Below, in pieces: positions 47,717 through 58,400 of a stretch of 64,000 nucleotides of DNA. The stretch comes from Bacteroidales bacterium (GTDB taxonomy: Bacteria > Bacteroidota > Bacteroidia > Bacteroidales > F082): positions 8,166 through 72,165 of the forward strand of contig JALNZT010000019.1 in assembly GCA_023229135.1 (NCBI GenBank), given 5' to 3'. The translations under genes were made by a program, and so were the position numbers. Position 1 is the first letter of the stretch, and every line of letters begins with the position of its first letter. Under the pieces are notes generated by a model. That model did no database searches. It was not told the DNA's origin and was given only the letters and a program-made list of their open reading frames with translations.

Positions 47717-50700
47717 TTATTTCTGATGTTTTTCAATCCATTCACGGGCGTTAACGAAGGCTTTCATCCACGGGCTCACTTCATCCGCTCTTCTGTTCTC
47801 GGGATAATATGCCCATTGCCAGGGCAAAAACGAACGTTCAATATGCGGCATCATAGCGAGGTGGCGTCCATCGTTGGAGCAAACCGCAGCAGTATTCCAG
47901 TCGCTGCCATTCGGGTTGCCGGGATAATTATCCTGACCATATTCCATCACAATATTGTATTTATCCTTGTAGCATGGGAAGCTGAATTTTCCTTCGCCAT
48001 GGGCAACCCAAACGCCGAGTCTTTTTCCGGCCAGACCAGAAAGCATCACACTATTATTTTCAGGGATATCTACATTTAAAAATGCCGACTCAAATTTACC
48101 CGAGTCATTGTGGCTCAGAACAGCTTTTTCAGGATGATCGGGGTAAATAAGACCAAGCTCCATCATCAACTGGCAGCCGTTGCAAATGCCCAAACTTAGA
48201 GTGTCTTCGCGGGAATAGAAGTTGTCTAAAGCAGCTTTGGCTTTGGCGTTGTATAAGAAAGCACCTGCCCAGCCTTTGGCCGATCCTAAAACATCGGAAT
48301 TGGAAAATCCACCCACAAAAGCAATCATTTGCACATCGCTCAGGTCTTCGCGTCCGCTGATTAAGTCAGTCATGTGAATATCTTTCACATCGAAGCCAGC
48401 CAGGTAGAGAGCATATGCCATCTCGCGATCTCCATTAACGCCTTTTTCTCGGATTATAGCGGCCTTGTAGCCTGTGGGTTCGCGGCGGTTCAGGTCAATA
48501 TTCAGGTCAGCGGCCCTGCCGGTAAACGACTTGCCAAAGCTGAAAATCAGATCTTGCTTTTTATAGTTTTTAAAACGGAGCAGCGCATGTTTTCCGCCAC
48601 TTTGTAGTCGATCGAGCTGGAAGGACGATTTATACCACACATCGCGCAGGCTATCAATGTCGAAGTGGTGTTTTTCACCCAGATGTTCCAGTTTTAGCTG
48701 TCTTTCGGCAATTGGCTTGCCCAGATTTTGGTAGCGTACATTGTTTTCGGTCAGTAATTCAAAAGCCTTTGAATCTTCTTCTATCTGAATCAAAATCGCT
48801 GGTTTCTCACTAAATAATATCCTGATGATGTCGGCTTTCGATACGTTGTCGAGATTGACATCAAGGCCAAATTCGCAATTGGCGAAATTCATTTCAAGCA
48901 AGGCGGTAATTAATCCGCCTGCCGAAATATCATGGCCTGACAGCACCAAATCTTCGTTGATCAACAACTGTATGGTGTTGAAAACCGTTTTGAAATATTG
49001 GGCATCGTTTACATCAGGAGTGTTTTTCCCAATTCCGTTCACGCTTTGTGCGAAGCTGCTTCCGCCCAGCTCAAAGTCATCGGTGGAGAGGTCGATATAC
49101 AACAAGTGTGAGTTCAGGTTTTTAGTCAGCACAGGTTTTACAGCCTTGCGCAGATTGCTAACTTCGCCAACCGCCGTAACGATAACTGTTCCAGGCGATA
49201 ACACCTTGGTGCCATCAGGATATTTTTGGGTCATCGAAAGTGAATCTTTGCCTGTCGGTACATTGATACCCAGCTCAATACAGAAATCGCTGAGGGCTTT
49301 CACGGCCATGTACAGTCGGCTGTTTTCACCCGGATTTCTGGCCGGCCACATCCAGTTGGCACTTAACGAAACGCCGCTAAGTCCGCCTTCCAGCGGTGCC
49401 CAAATCAAATTGGTGAGGGCTTCCGCCACAGCAAGCCTGGAGCCTTTGCGGCTGTCGATAAGTCCGGCCACAGGCGCATGTCCAATAGCTGTGGCAACAC
49501 CTTTTACACCTTTATAATCAAGTGCACTTATCCCTAAATTATTGAGTGGCAGTTGTATAGCTCCTGCGCATTGCTGCATGGCTACTTTTCCGGTTACGGA
49601 TCTGTCCACCTTGTTGGTGAGCCAGTCTTTGCATGCCACCGCTTCGAGTTGAAGCACATTATTCAGGTAAAAATGAAGCTTTTCGGGAGCATATTCTAAA
49701 TCCGTAAAACGATAGGGTTTGTGCTTGTCTTCTAAAACGGTTTTTGGTGCTTTTCCGAAGAAGTCTTCAAGCTGTAGGTCGATAGGACAGCTGTTTTCGG
49801 CGCGTTTAAACTGGAGTTGTTTGTCTCCGGTGGCTTCTCCTACTACATAAAAAGGTGCACGTTCGCGTTCGGCAGTAAGTTTCAGCAGCTCCATTTTGGC
49901 AGGATCGATGAGCAGCCCCATACGTTCCTGCGATTCGTTGCCGATAATTTCTTTGTCGGAAAGGGTAGGGTCGCCAATGGGCAAATTGCCGATATTAATC
50001 AGTCCACCGCTGTCTTCTACCAATTCTGAAAGGCTATTTAAATGCCCACCCGCGCCGTGATCGTGAATTGACCTGATAGGATTTACCGGACTTTCGGCCA
50101 TGGCCCGAATCACGTTAGCAACCCTTTTCTGCATTTCAGGATTGGCACGCTGCACGGCATTCAGCTCGATGGCATTGCTAAATTCGCCGGTATCAACGCT
50201 CGAAACAGCACCACCGCCCATGCCGATGCGGTAGTTGTCGCCACCCAAAACCACGATTAAATCGCCGGGCTGGGGCAGGTCTTTCAGGCTGTCCTCCTTG
50301 CGAGCATAACCAATACCGCCAGCAAGCATGATGACTTTGTCGTAGCCAAAATGTTGCTGTTCGTGGTGTTCAAAGGTGAGCAGGCTGCCGTTTATAAGTG
50401 GTTGGCCAAATTTATTACCGAAATCAGAGGCGCCATTGGAAGCCTTTATTAAAATATCTGCCGGATTGTGATACAGCCATTCGCGTTCGGGTTTTTGTCG
50501 TTCCCAGCTTCTGTTTTCTTCTGTGCGAGGGTAGGAAGTCATATAAACTGCTGTTCCGGCCAGCGGCATTGAGCCTTTTCCTCCTGCTAAGCGGTCGCGG
50601 ATTTCTCCGCCGCTACCGGTCGAAGCACCATTAAAAGGTTCTACCGTGGTAGGGAAATTATGGGTTTCGGCTTTGAGCGAGATAACGGAGTCAATCGGTG

Positions 50701-51406
50701 TGATTTCAAAAAAGTCTGCCCGGTGCTGTGTGGCGGGGGCAAACTGTTCAATCTGCGGCCCCAACACGAAAGCAACATTGTCTTTGTATGCCGATACCAA
50801 CTTATGCGGATGTTCTTTAGCGGTTTTTTTGATGAGCGCAAACAAGGTTTCAGGCATTTTTTTACCGTCGATAATAAAAGTGCCGTTAAAGATTTTATGG
50901 CGGCAATGTTCGGAGTTGACTTGCGCAAAGCCATAGACTTCGCTGTCAGTGAGCTTGCGGCCAATTTTCCGGCTGATAGCGTTTAAATACTCCAGCTCAT
51001 CATCGCTCAGGGCGAGACCTTCTTTTTCGTTGTAGGCTGCTATATCTTCAATAATCACGATGGCTTCGGGCTGGTGCGCAATATAAAACAACAGCTGATC
51101 CAGGTTGTGAAAAACACGTTGCAACATGGGGTCGAAGTCGGTATTTGTTTTGTCGGTACGCTGGAACGACTCGATCCTGTGAATGCCTGTGATGCCCATA
51201 TTTTGGGTTATTTCAACGGCATTGGTGCTCCAGGGAGTGATCATTTCTTTGCGCGGGCCGGTAAAAAAACCTTTGATAGTTTTTTCGTGAATCTGCTTTG
51301 CTCCACCAAAAAGCCACGAGAGTTTCTGAAGATCTTCGGGATGGGGTTTGGTGTCGGATTCCAGTGCGATAATGTGGTTTGGAGTGGGTTGAAAAAACAG
51401 TATCAT
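47717..51406 (-). CDS. purL: Phosphoribosylformylglycinamidine synthase
   Basis: This 1229-residue purine enzyme converts FGAR to FGAM using glutamine and ATP. It is the long form with an N-terminal domain, two AIRS-like synthase halves and a fused C-terminal glutaminase. Seen: FAQVNSEHCRHKIFNG, ETHNFPTTVEPF with GSGGEIRD, and the glutaminase Cys in LGICNGCQLMMELG with the His/Glu ends HGEGKF and PHIERSF. Slightly shorter than E. coli PurL (1295). A promoter match lies 43 bases upstream. Confidence 0.97.
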   Translation of the reverse strand: MILFFQPTPNHIIALESDTKPHPEDLQKLSWLFGGAKQIHEKTIKGFFTGPRKEMITPWSTNAVEITQNMGITGIHRIESFQRTDKTNTDFDPMLQRVFHNLDQLLFYIAHQPEAIVIIEDIAAYNEKEGLALSDDELEYLNAISRKIGRKLTDSEVYGFAQVNSEHCRHKIFNGTFIIDGKKMPETLFALIKKTAKEHPHKLVSAYKDNVAFVLGPQIEQFAPATQHRADFFEITPIDSVISLKAETHNFPTTVEPFNGASTGSGGEIRDRLAGGKGSMPLAGTAVYMTSYPRTEENRSWERQKPEREWLYHNPADILIKASNGASDFGNKFGQPLINGSLLTFEHHEQQHFGYDKVIMLAGGIGYARKEDSLKDLPQPGDLIVVLGGDNYRIGMGGGAVSSVDTGEFSNAIELNAVQRANPEMQKRVANVIRAMAESPVNPIRSIHDHGAGGHLNSLSELVEDSGGLINIGNLPIGDPTLSDKEIIGNESQERMGLLIDPAKMELLKLTAERERAPFYVVGEATGDKQLQFKRAENSCPIDLQLEDFFGKAPKTVLEDKHKPYRFTDLEYAPEKLHFYLNNVLQLEAVACKDWLTNKVDRSVTGKVAMQQCAGAIQLPLNNLGISALDYKGVKGVATAIGHAPVAGLIDSRKGSRLAVAEALTNLIWAPLEGGLSGVSLSANWMWPARNPGENSRLYMAVKALSDFCIELGINVPTGKDSLSMTQKYPDGTKVLSPGTVIVTAVGEVSNLRKAVKPVLTKNLNSHLLYIDLSTDDFELGGSSFAQSVNGIGKNTPDVNDAQYFKTVFNTIQLLINEDLVLSGHDISAGGLITALLEMNFANCEFGLDVNLDNVSKADIIRILFSEKPAILIQIEEDSKAFELLTENNVRYQNLGKPIAERQLKLEHLGEKHHFDIDSLRDVWYKSSFQLDRLQSGGKHALLRFKNYKKQDLIFSFGKSFTGRAADLNIDLNRREPTGYKAAIIREKGVNGDREMAYALYLAGFDVKDIHMTDLISGREDLSDVQMIAFVGGFSNSDVLGSAKGWAGAFLYNAKAKAALDNFYSREDTLSLGICNGCQLMMELGLIYPDHPEKAVLSHNDSGKFESAFLNVDIPENNSVMLSGLAGKRLGVWVAHGEGKFSFPCYKDKYNIVMEYGQDNYPGNPNGSDWNTAAVCSNDGRHLAMMPHIERSFLPWQWAYYPENRRADEVSPWMKAFVNAREWIEKHQK

Positions 51407-51448
51407 GGATGTGTATTTTGCAAAATAAACCTAAACGAAAATGTGCTG

Positions 51449-51456
51449 CAAAGATA
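51449..51456 (-). promoter_or_regulatory. -7 element for purL (TATCTTTG)
   Basis: This is a TAnnTTTG match on the minus strand. I saw no purine riboswitch in the leader. Confidence 0.5.
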
Positions 51457-51536
51457 GAAAATGAAGTTGACGGCACGCAGCTTTACGGCTAATAAAATAG
51501 GAAAAAGCAATGGTTGGCGGGCTTTGGTTTTGCAGC

Positions 51537-52466
51537 TCATTTTGTTGGCAGGTCGGTTGGCGAAACACCAAAAGGTTCGTGTGAGCGGTCGGCGCCTGTG
51601 GGTTCAACATGGATAAGTATATCGTAAATATTTACTATTCGGTGCCTGATTTTATCCTCCACATTATGGGCAATACTATGGGCCTCATTAAGACTTTTTT
51701 TGCCGTCAATCTCAATATCGAGTGCAATCACATAATATTGTGCCATTTTGCGGACGCGCAGACGGTGGGGATTTTTTGCTTCCGTAATTTCGCCCACCGC
51801 TTCCAAAATTGTGGCGTAAAGCCCCGGATCGTCTACGCCATCCATCAACTCCTTGCTGGATTTGATGATGATTTTAATGGCAACAACCATAATGTATAAA
51901 CTGACCAAAAGCGCCAGCGTAACATCCAGAATTGGTAAATTGAAGACGTGAGTAAAAATCAGGCCAAACAAAACGGCGATGGAAACAAAGACGTCGTATT
52001 GCATGTTCTCGGCATTGACCAGCAACATCGGGCTGTTTATTTTTCGTCCGGTATTTTTTAAGTATCTGGCCAACAGCTGCTTGCCAAGAATAGAAATCAA
52101 TACCACAAGGGCAGCTACAGGCGATGGGATCGCGCCATATTCTGCATCAAGTAGCCGTTGAAAACTGGAAATAGCAAGTTGTGCGCCAGCGAAGAATATC
52201 AAAAAAGCCACTATTTTTGAAGCGATGGTGTCGGCTTTGTCGTAACCGTAAGGATGGTGTAAATTAGGTGGACGGGCAATGATGCGGGCAGTAATCAAGG
52301 TGATCAGAGAGCCCAGGATATCGCCGGCAGAATCAATGCCGTCGGCTATCAATGCGAGACTACCGGATAAAAACCCGGCAACAATTTTGATGACAGACAA
52401 AAAAGCATTCCCCAAAATAGCTATCCAGGAAGCTTTGATAATGATTTTTTCACGTGATTTTGGCAT
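51537..52466 (-). CDS. Cation diffusion facilitator (CDF) transporter
   Basis: This 309-residue inner-membrane antiporter has six helices and a C-terminal cytosolic metal-sensing domain (with HRLRVRKMAQYYVIALDIEIDG and HVEPTG). In helix 2 the metal site reads DGIDSAGD (DxxxD); helix 5 has NMQYD in place of the common HxxxD, which leaves the ion (Zn, Fe or Mn) open. It has its own promoter match 23 bases upstream and is not part of the metal island. Confidence 0.93.
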   Translation of the reverse strand: MPKSREKIIIKASWIAILGNAFLSVIKIVAGFLSGSLALIADGIDSAGDILGSLITLITARIIARPPNLHHPYGYDKADTIASKIVAFLIFFAGAQLAISSFQRLLDAEYGAIPSPVAALVVLISILGKQLLARYLKNTGRKINSPMLLVNAENMQYDVFVSIAVLFGLIFTHVFNLPILDVTLALLVSLYIMVVAIKIIIKSSKELMDGVDDPGLYATILEAVGEITEAKNPHRLRVRKMAQYYVIALDIEIDGKKSLNEAHSIAHNVEDKIRHRIVNIYDILIHVEPTGADRSHEPFGVSPTDLPTK

Positions 52467-52488
52467 GAAGACAAGCGATTTTCAATTG

Positions 52489-52496
52489 CAAAAGTA
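52489..52496 (-). promoter_or_regulatory. -7 element for the CDF gene (TACTTTTG)
   Basis: This is a TAnnTTTG match on the minus strand 23 bases before the ATG. Confidence 0.6.
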
Positions 52497-52571
52497 TCAA
52501 TTAAAAGTAAGTGCCCTATTTAGATAAATAGCACACGGTATATAAAGTCATTTTTGATTTAAAAACCGCAT

Positions 52572-53600
52572 CTATGAAGCAGAATTGTTTAAGAACCGAT
52601 TTACCACATGCGTAATTTGTTCCGACTCGATTAAAAAGCCATCGTGTGCAAAACCTGTCGAAATACGCTCAAACTCGGCATTGGGAATATGTTTGGCAAC
52701 AAATTGCTGTTCTTCAGGTGGGAAAAGTTGATCGGAATCGAGTGCAATAACCAGTGTTTTGGCTTTAATTGCGCCCAATACTTGTTCAACTGATGCACGG
52801 TTTCGTCCAATATGATGGCTGTCAAACAGATGCGACATGCAGACATAACTATAAGCATTGTACCTTTTTACCAATTTTTCACCTTGATATCGTTGGTAGC
52901 TGATGGCTTTGTAATTTCCGGACAAACCAACATCCCCATCTTTTTGGGTACTGTTATAGGTTTCGGCATTGCGATAGCTTATGAGTGCCATGGCACGTGC
53001 AGCTTTCAGGCCGTTGAGGCCACCTTTTGTGTCATTGCTAAAATAGGTCGGATCTGCCATTACGGCCAGGCGTTGTGCTTCGTTTTGTGCAATATTCCAG
53101 GGTGATGCCGAAGCGCTACTGGCAATAAATACCATGTGTTGAATGCGTTCGGGGAACATAATACTCCATTCCAGGGCTTGAAAAGCACCAATTGAACCTC
53201 CGATTATCATATAAATACTTTTGATTTTGAGGTGTTTACAAAGTATTTCATGGGCATTGACAACATCTCTTACCGTGATTTTCGGGAAATCCTTCAACCA
53301 GGGTTTCTCGGTTTCCGGATTGATATCCAGCGGTCCTGTGCTGCCATAACAAGAACCCACGACATTGGCGCAAATCACAAAGTACTTATCGGTGTCCAGC
53401 AATAAGCCAGAGCCAATCATGCCGGGCCACCAATCTGCTGCATCTGCATTGGCGGTATAAGCATGACAAACCCAGATCACATTGTCCTGCTTTTCATTCA
53501 GCTTTCCCCAGTGCTGATAGGCAATACGAAGGTCTTTGATTGCATTGCCGGCTTCCAGGGCAAAAGCTTCGCCGTGGTGGTAATAGTGGTTTTTGTCCAT
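52572..53600 (-). CDS. metX: Homoserine O-acetyltransferase
   Basis: This 342-residue alpha/beta hydrolase-fold enzyme makes O-acetylhomoserine for methionine synthesis. The ATG at 53600 (MDKNHYYHHGE) is chosen over the TTG three codons upstream. Seen: HAYTANADAADWWPGMIG, nucleophile Ser in GGSIGAFQALEW, Asp in ALDSDQLFPPEEQ and His in FAHDGFLIE. The GGS(M/I)GG-like elbow is typical. The repeat arrays begin about 40 bases upstream, so its promoter lies at their edge. Confidence 0.94.
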   Translation of the reverse strand: MDKNHYYHHGEAFALEAGNAIKDLRIAYQHWGKLNEKQDNVIWVCHAYTANADAADWWPGMIGSGLLLDTDKYFVICANVVGSCYGSTGPLDINPETEKPWLKDFPKITVRDVVNAHEILCKHLKIKSIYMIIGGSIGAFQALEWSIMFPERIQHMVFIASSASASPWNIAQNEAQRLAVMADPTYFSNDTKGGLNGLKAARAMALISYRNAETYNSTQKDGDVGLSGNYKAISYQRYQGEKLVKRYNAYSYVCMSHLFDSHHIGRNRASVEQVLGAIKAKTLVIALDSDQLFPPEEQQFVAKHIPNAEFERISTGFAHDGFLIESEQITHVVNRFLNNSAS

Positions 53601-53646
53601 ATCCAACAAGCTGAATTTCTTCTAACATGCAAGATTACGAAAATAT

Positions 53647-54287
53647 TGGCTTTTAAGTGTCCGACAGGACTTCAAAACGTTGAATAGAAAAACCTGCGTC
53701 AGCGGTGGGAAATTTGTCAGGGCTAAAGCCCATAGCGCGAGGCGTTGTGTATCCCCGGCCTGAAGGCCGGGGTTAATCAAGATGCTTCGACTGAGGTTGT
53801 GTAATTCTGGCATTGAAGCAGGTCAGGGTGCGACTATGCGGCCTCGTTAAACAGTCGCCCCCTGACTGGTATTGAAGCAGGTCAGGGTGCGACTATGCGG
53901 CCTCGTTAATCAGTCGCCCCCTGACTGGCATTGAAGCAGGTCAGGGTGCGACTATGCGGCCACGTTAAACAGTCGCCCCCTGACTGGCATTGAAGCAAGT
54001 CAGGGTGCGACTATGCGGCCTCGTTAATCAGTCGCACCCTGACTGGCATTGAAGCAGGTCAGGGTGCGACTTTGCGGCCTCGTTAAACAGTCGCCCCCTG
54101 ACTGGCATTGAAGCAGGTCGGGGTGCGACTATGCGGCCTCGTTAATCAGTCGCCCCCTGACTGGCATTGAAGCAGGTCAGGGTGCGACTATGCGGCCACG
54201 TTAAACAGTCGCCCCCTGACTGGAAGACAATACTACAGCAGCCCTTTGCTGTTTAGAAATGTTTTAGAAGATGAATTTATTAGATTT
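53647..54287. repeat. Composite repeat unit 1, with seven 59-bp hairpin repeats
   Basis: The 165-base head holds GGGCTAAAGCCC and CCCCGGCCTGAAGGCCGGGG hairpins. Then a 59-bp unit repeats exactly seven times, starting at 53812, 53871, 53930, 53989, 54048, 54107 and 54166. Each unit is itself a hairpin: arms TCAGGGTGCGACT and AGTCGCCCCCTGA around a loop near TGCGGCC. A tail (CAGCAGCCCTTTGCTG) follows. The 1825-base interval 53601-55425 holds only repeats. Confidence 0.95.
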
Positions 54288-54761
54288 ACGTGAACGCAGA
54301 CTTTTGAACGTCTGTCAGGACTTCAAAACGTTGAATAGAAAAACCTGCGTCAGCGGTGGGAAATTTGTCAGGGCTAAAGCCCATAGCGCGAGGCGTTGTG
54401 TATCCCCGGCCTGAAGGCCGGGGTTAATCAAGATGCTTCGACTGAGGTTGTGTAATTCTGGCATTGAAGCAGGTCAGGGTGCGACTATGCGGCCTCGTTA
54501 AACAGTCGCCCCCTGACTGGCATTGAAGCAAGTCAGGGTGCGACTATGCGGCCTCGTTAAACAGTCGCCCCCTGACTGGTATTGAAGCAGGTCAGGGTGC
54601 GACTATGCGGCCTCGTTAATCAGTCGCCCCCTGACTGGCATTGAAGCAGGTCAGGGTGCGACTATGCGGCCACGTTAAACAGTCGCCCCCTGACTGGAAG
54701 ACAATACTACAGCAGCCCTTTGCTGTTTAGAAATGTTTTAGAAGATGAATTTATTAGATTT
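54288..54761. repeat. Composite repeat unit 2, with four 59-bp hairpin repeats
   Basis: The head and tail are nearly identical to unit 1. The 59-bp repeats start at 54463, 54522, 54581 and 54640. Confidence 0.95.
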
Positions 54762-55057
54762 ACGTGAACGCAGACTTTTTTGAACGTCTGTCAGGACTTC
54801 ACAACGTTGAATAGAAAAGCCTGCGTCAGTGGTGGGAAATTTGTCAGGGCTAAAGCCCATAGCGCGAGGCGTTGTGTATCCCCGGCCTGAAGGCCGGGGT
54901 TAATCAAGAGGCTTCGACTGAGGTTGTGTAATTCTGGCAATGAAGCAGGTCAGGGTTAGACTATGCGGCCACGTTAATCAGTCGCCCCCTGACTGGATGA
55001 CGCTACTACAGCAGCCCTTTGCTGTTTAGAAATGTTTTAGAAGAATTTATTAGATTT
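54762..55057. repeat. Composite repeat unit 3, with one hairpin repeat
   Basis: It has the same head and tail as units 1 and 2 but a single, slightly diverged hairpin (starting 54939, CAATGAAG instead of CATTGAAG). A partial start of the next module follows to about 55107. Confidence 0.93.
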
Positions 55058-55137
55058 ACGTGAACGCAGACTTTTGAACGTCTGTCAGGACTTCACAACG
55101 TTGAATATGGAAACAGAAATTATTAATATTTCTAAAC

Positions 55138-55224
55138 CGACGTTTCCATGTCCTCAGACGATGGAAAGTTTAAGATTAGGTGAATATAGACTTTTGAATA
55201 TCCGACAGGACTTCAAAAGGTCGG
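55138..55224. repeat. Solo outer module of the composite repeat
   Basis: CGACGTTTCCATGTCCTC, then GACGATGGAAAG and GACTTTTGAATATCC...GGACTTC form two short hairpins, as in R1 and R2 near 30 kb, with no 59-bp units attached. Confidence 0.75.
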
Positions 55225-55344
55225 ATTGAATACCAAGAAAATAAATTATATAGTATTGATATCAGGTGAGATAAAGCACAGATTGCACATCTGCACCAGC
55301 CGCGTCAGACCTGTATTATGTTTCATATATCGGTTTTCAAACTT

Positions 55345-55365
55345 CAAAGGTTTTCAAAACCTTTG
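55345..55365. repeat. Perfect palindrome (CAAAGGTTTT-C-AAAACCTTTG)
   Basis: This is a 10-bp inverted repeat with one central base, 60 bases beyond the carB stop; it may act as a terminator or be another small dispersed element. Confidence 0.6.
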
Positions 55366-55425
55366 AGGTTTAATGGGAAAGTTACATTAATATTGACTTT
55401 TAAAAGTCTAACACAACTTCACCAC

Positions 55426-58400
55426 CTAATACTCATCCCATGCCCTTATGGCGATATCTTCAGGTTTTATGCGGCAGATAGCCTGAATAAACGCGCTTGC
55501 AAGGCGGGCATTGGTAATTAAAGGAATATTAAAATCCACGGCGAGTCGCCTGATCGTGTAATCGTTATAAAGCTCTGACTTCGCTAAGTTTTTAGGGATA
55601 TTAATTACCAAATCAATTTTTCTTTCACGCAAATATTCCCGGGTATTGGGTTGGCTTTCTTCGTCAGGCCAATATAGGATTTCTGATTCTATATCGTTAT
55701 CAAGTAGGAACTTAGCCGAGCCCGGTGTTGCAAAAAGTTTAAATCCCCGATTCGCTAACATGCGCGCACTTTGGAGTAATTCAGTTTTAGACCGCGTATC
55801 ACCTGTTGAAAGCAGTATATTCTTTTTAGGAATTCTGTGTCCTACCGAGAGCATCGCGCTTAACAGGGCTTCGTAATAATTTTCGCCCAGGCAGCCTACT
55901 TCGCCAGTGCTCGCCATTTCCACACCCAGCACCGGGTCGGCTGCCTGTAGCCGTGCAAATGAAAATTGTGAGGCCTTAATTCCTACATAATCAAGGTCGA
56001 AAGCCGTTTTGACCGGTTTGCTCGTCGGCAGGCCAAGCATTGCCCGCGTGGCCAATTCAATCAGATTGATCTTTAGTACTTTGGAAACGAAAGGAAAGCT
56101 TCGCGAAGCCCTGAGGTTGCATTCGATTACCTTGATATCGTTTTCGCGTGCAAGAAACTGCATATTGAAAGGCCCTGTAATATTTAGTGCTTTAGCAATA
56201 TCGCGGGCGATACGTTTGATTCTTCGGGCAGTTTCAAAATACATCTTCTGAGCCGGGAAAACGATGGTAGCATCACCCGAGTGTACGCCCGCAAACTCGA
56301 TATGCTCCGATATGGCGTATGCGATTAACTCGCCTTTGCTGGCAACGGCATCAAGCTCAATTTCTTTAGCACCCTCAATAAATTCAGAAACTACTACCGG
56401 GTATTCTTTTGAAACGCGGGTCGCCAGCTTCAAAAAGTAGTCTAACTCTTGCGAATTACTCACCACATTCATGGCGGCACCCGAAAGCACATACGAAGGT
56501 CGGATGAGCAGCGGAAATCCGGTTTCATCAGCGAAAGCATAAATCTTTTCCATTTCGGTGAGCTCGCTCCAGCGTGGTTGGTCAATGCCAAGTTGATCAA
56601 GCAGCGTGGAGAATTTGTGCCTGTTCTCGGCCCTGTCAATATCCTCTGCCGATGTTCCCAAAATATTTACATCCTCCAAGTGAAGGCGCAAAGCCAGGTT
56701 GTTGGCAATCTGTCCGCCGGTACTTACAATCACGCCTTTAGGTTGCTCCAGCTCGATGATGTCTAAGGTGCGCTCGAACGAAAGCTCGTCGAAATATAAG
56801 CGGTCGCACATATCATAATCGGTGCTTACAGTTTCGGGATTGTAATTAATCATCACCCCTCTGAATCCCTGCTTTCGTGCTGTTGTCAGCGCGTTTACCG
56901 AGCACCAGTCGAACTCGACAGAACTGCCAATCCGGTAAGCTCCTGAACCTAAAACGATCACTGATTTGCTATCTTTTTCGGGTTCAATATCATGAACATC
57001 AGCCGAATAGGTCAGGTACAGGTAATTGGTTTGTGCCGGATATTCAGCGGCGAGTGTGTCAATCTGCCTGATGCGGGGGATTATACCAAGTTTCTTGCGG
57101 TAGTTGCGTATTTTCCCCATTTCAGGATGGAGGTTGCCCTTAGCTTTGTAGATAAGCCTGGCCAGCTGAAAATCCGAAAATCCTTTCTGCTTGGCCAGTA
57201 GCAGCAATTCGGGATCAATATTTTCGAGGCGATCGTATTCTTTTAATTCGAGGCTTATGTCGTGAATTGATTTCAATTTGACAAGAAACCAGGGATCGAT
57301 GCGGGTAAGCTCATGTACTTGCTCAATGCTATAGCCTGCATCGAAAGCACTGGCAACAGAATAGATGCGCATATCGGTGGGTTCGGACAAGGCCTTTTCA
57401 ATATCCGCAAATTGAATATCGCTGTTGCCCACGAAACCATGAGTGCCTTGGCCTATCATCCGCAGTCCTTTTTGGATAGCTTCCTCGAAAGTGACGCCTA
57501 TAGCCATGATCTCGCCCACACTTTTCATGCTGCTACCGATTTCTCTGGAGACACCAATAAATTTATTCAGGTCCCAGCGTGGAATTTTTACCACCACATA
57601 ATCCAGCGAAGGCTCGAAAAAAGCCGTTGTGGTGCGCGTTACGGCGTTTTTAAGCTCGTGAAGGCCGTATCCCAGCGCGAGTTTTGCTGCCACAAAAGCC
57701 AATGGATATCCGGTTGCTTTAGAGGCTAAAGCCGACGAGCGCGACAGGCGTGCATTCACTTCAATAACGCGGTAATCCTCACTTTCAGGGTCTAAAGCGT
57801 ACTGAACATTGCATTCGCCAACAACCCCCACCATGCGAATGATTTTGATGGCCAGGCTGCGCAGTTTATGGTATTCCCGGTTGGTTAGGGTTTGCGATGG
57901 AGCCACCACAATACTTTCGCCGGTGTGGATACCCAGCGGATCGAAATTCTCCATATTACACACCGTGATGCAATTGTCGTATTTATCACGCACCACTTCA
58001 TATTCTACTTCCTTCCAGCCTTTTAGCGATTCCTCCACCAGGATCTGAGAGGAATAAGAAAAGGCTTTTTCGGCTAATTTCTCGAGCTCGTCAAGGTTGT
58101 TGCAAAAGCCTGATCCTTGTCCGCCCAATGTAAAAGCTGCCCGAACGATGATGGGAAATCCAAGGCTTTCTGATGCTTTTTTGGCATCTTCAATACTGGT
58201 AACGGCGATGCTTTTCGGTGTTTTAATATTGATTCGGCGAAGGCTTTCGGCAAATATTTGGCGGTCTTCGGTGTCGATAATGGATTGAATTGGCGTTCCC
58301 AGCACTTTAACATTGTATTTTTCGAGTACAGCGGATTTAAACAGCTCGATACCGCAATTCAAAGCTGTTTGGCCTCCAAATGAAAGTAGAATGCCATCAG

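Noticed and set aside
53622..53813. Small ORFs in the composite repeats (also 60091-60282 and 60698-60913)
   Set aside because: They are the same translated head sequence at three places and follow the repeat, not coding signals.
53647..54223. CRISPR array
   Set aside because: The 59-bp units follow each other with no variable spacers, each unit is itself palindromic, and no cas gene is present.
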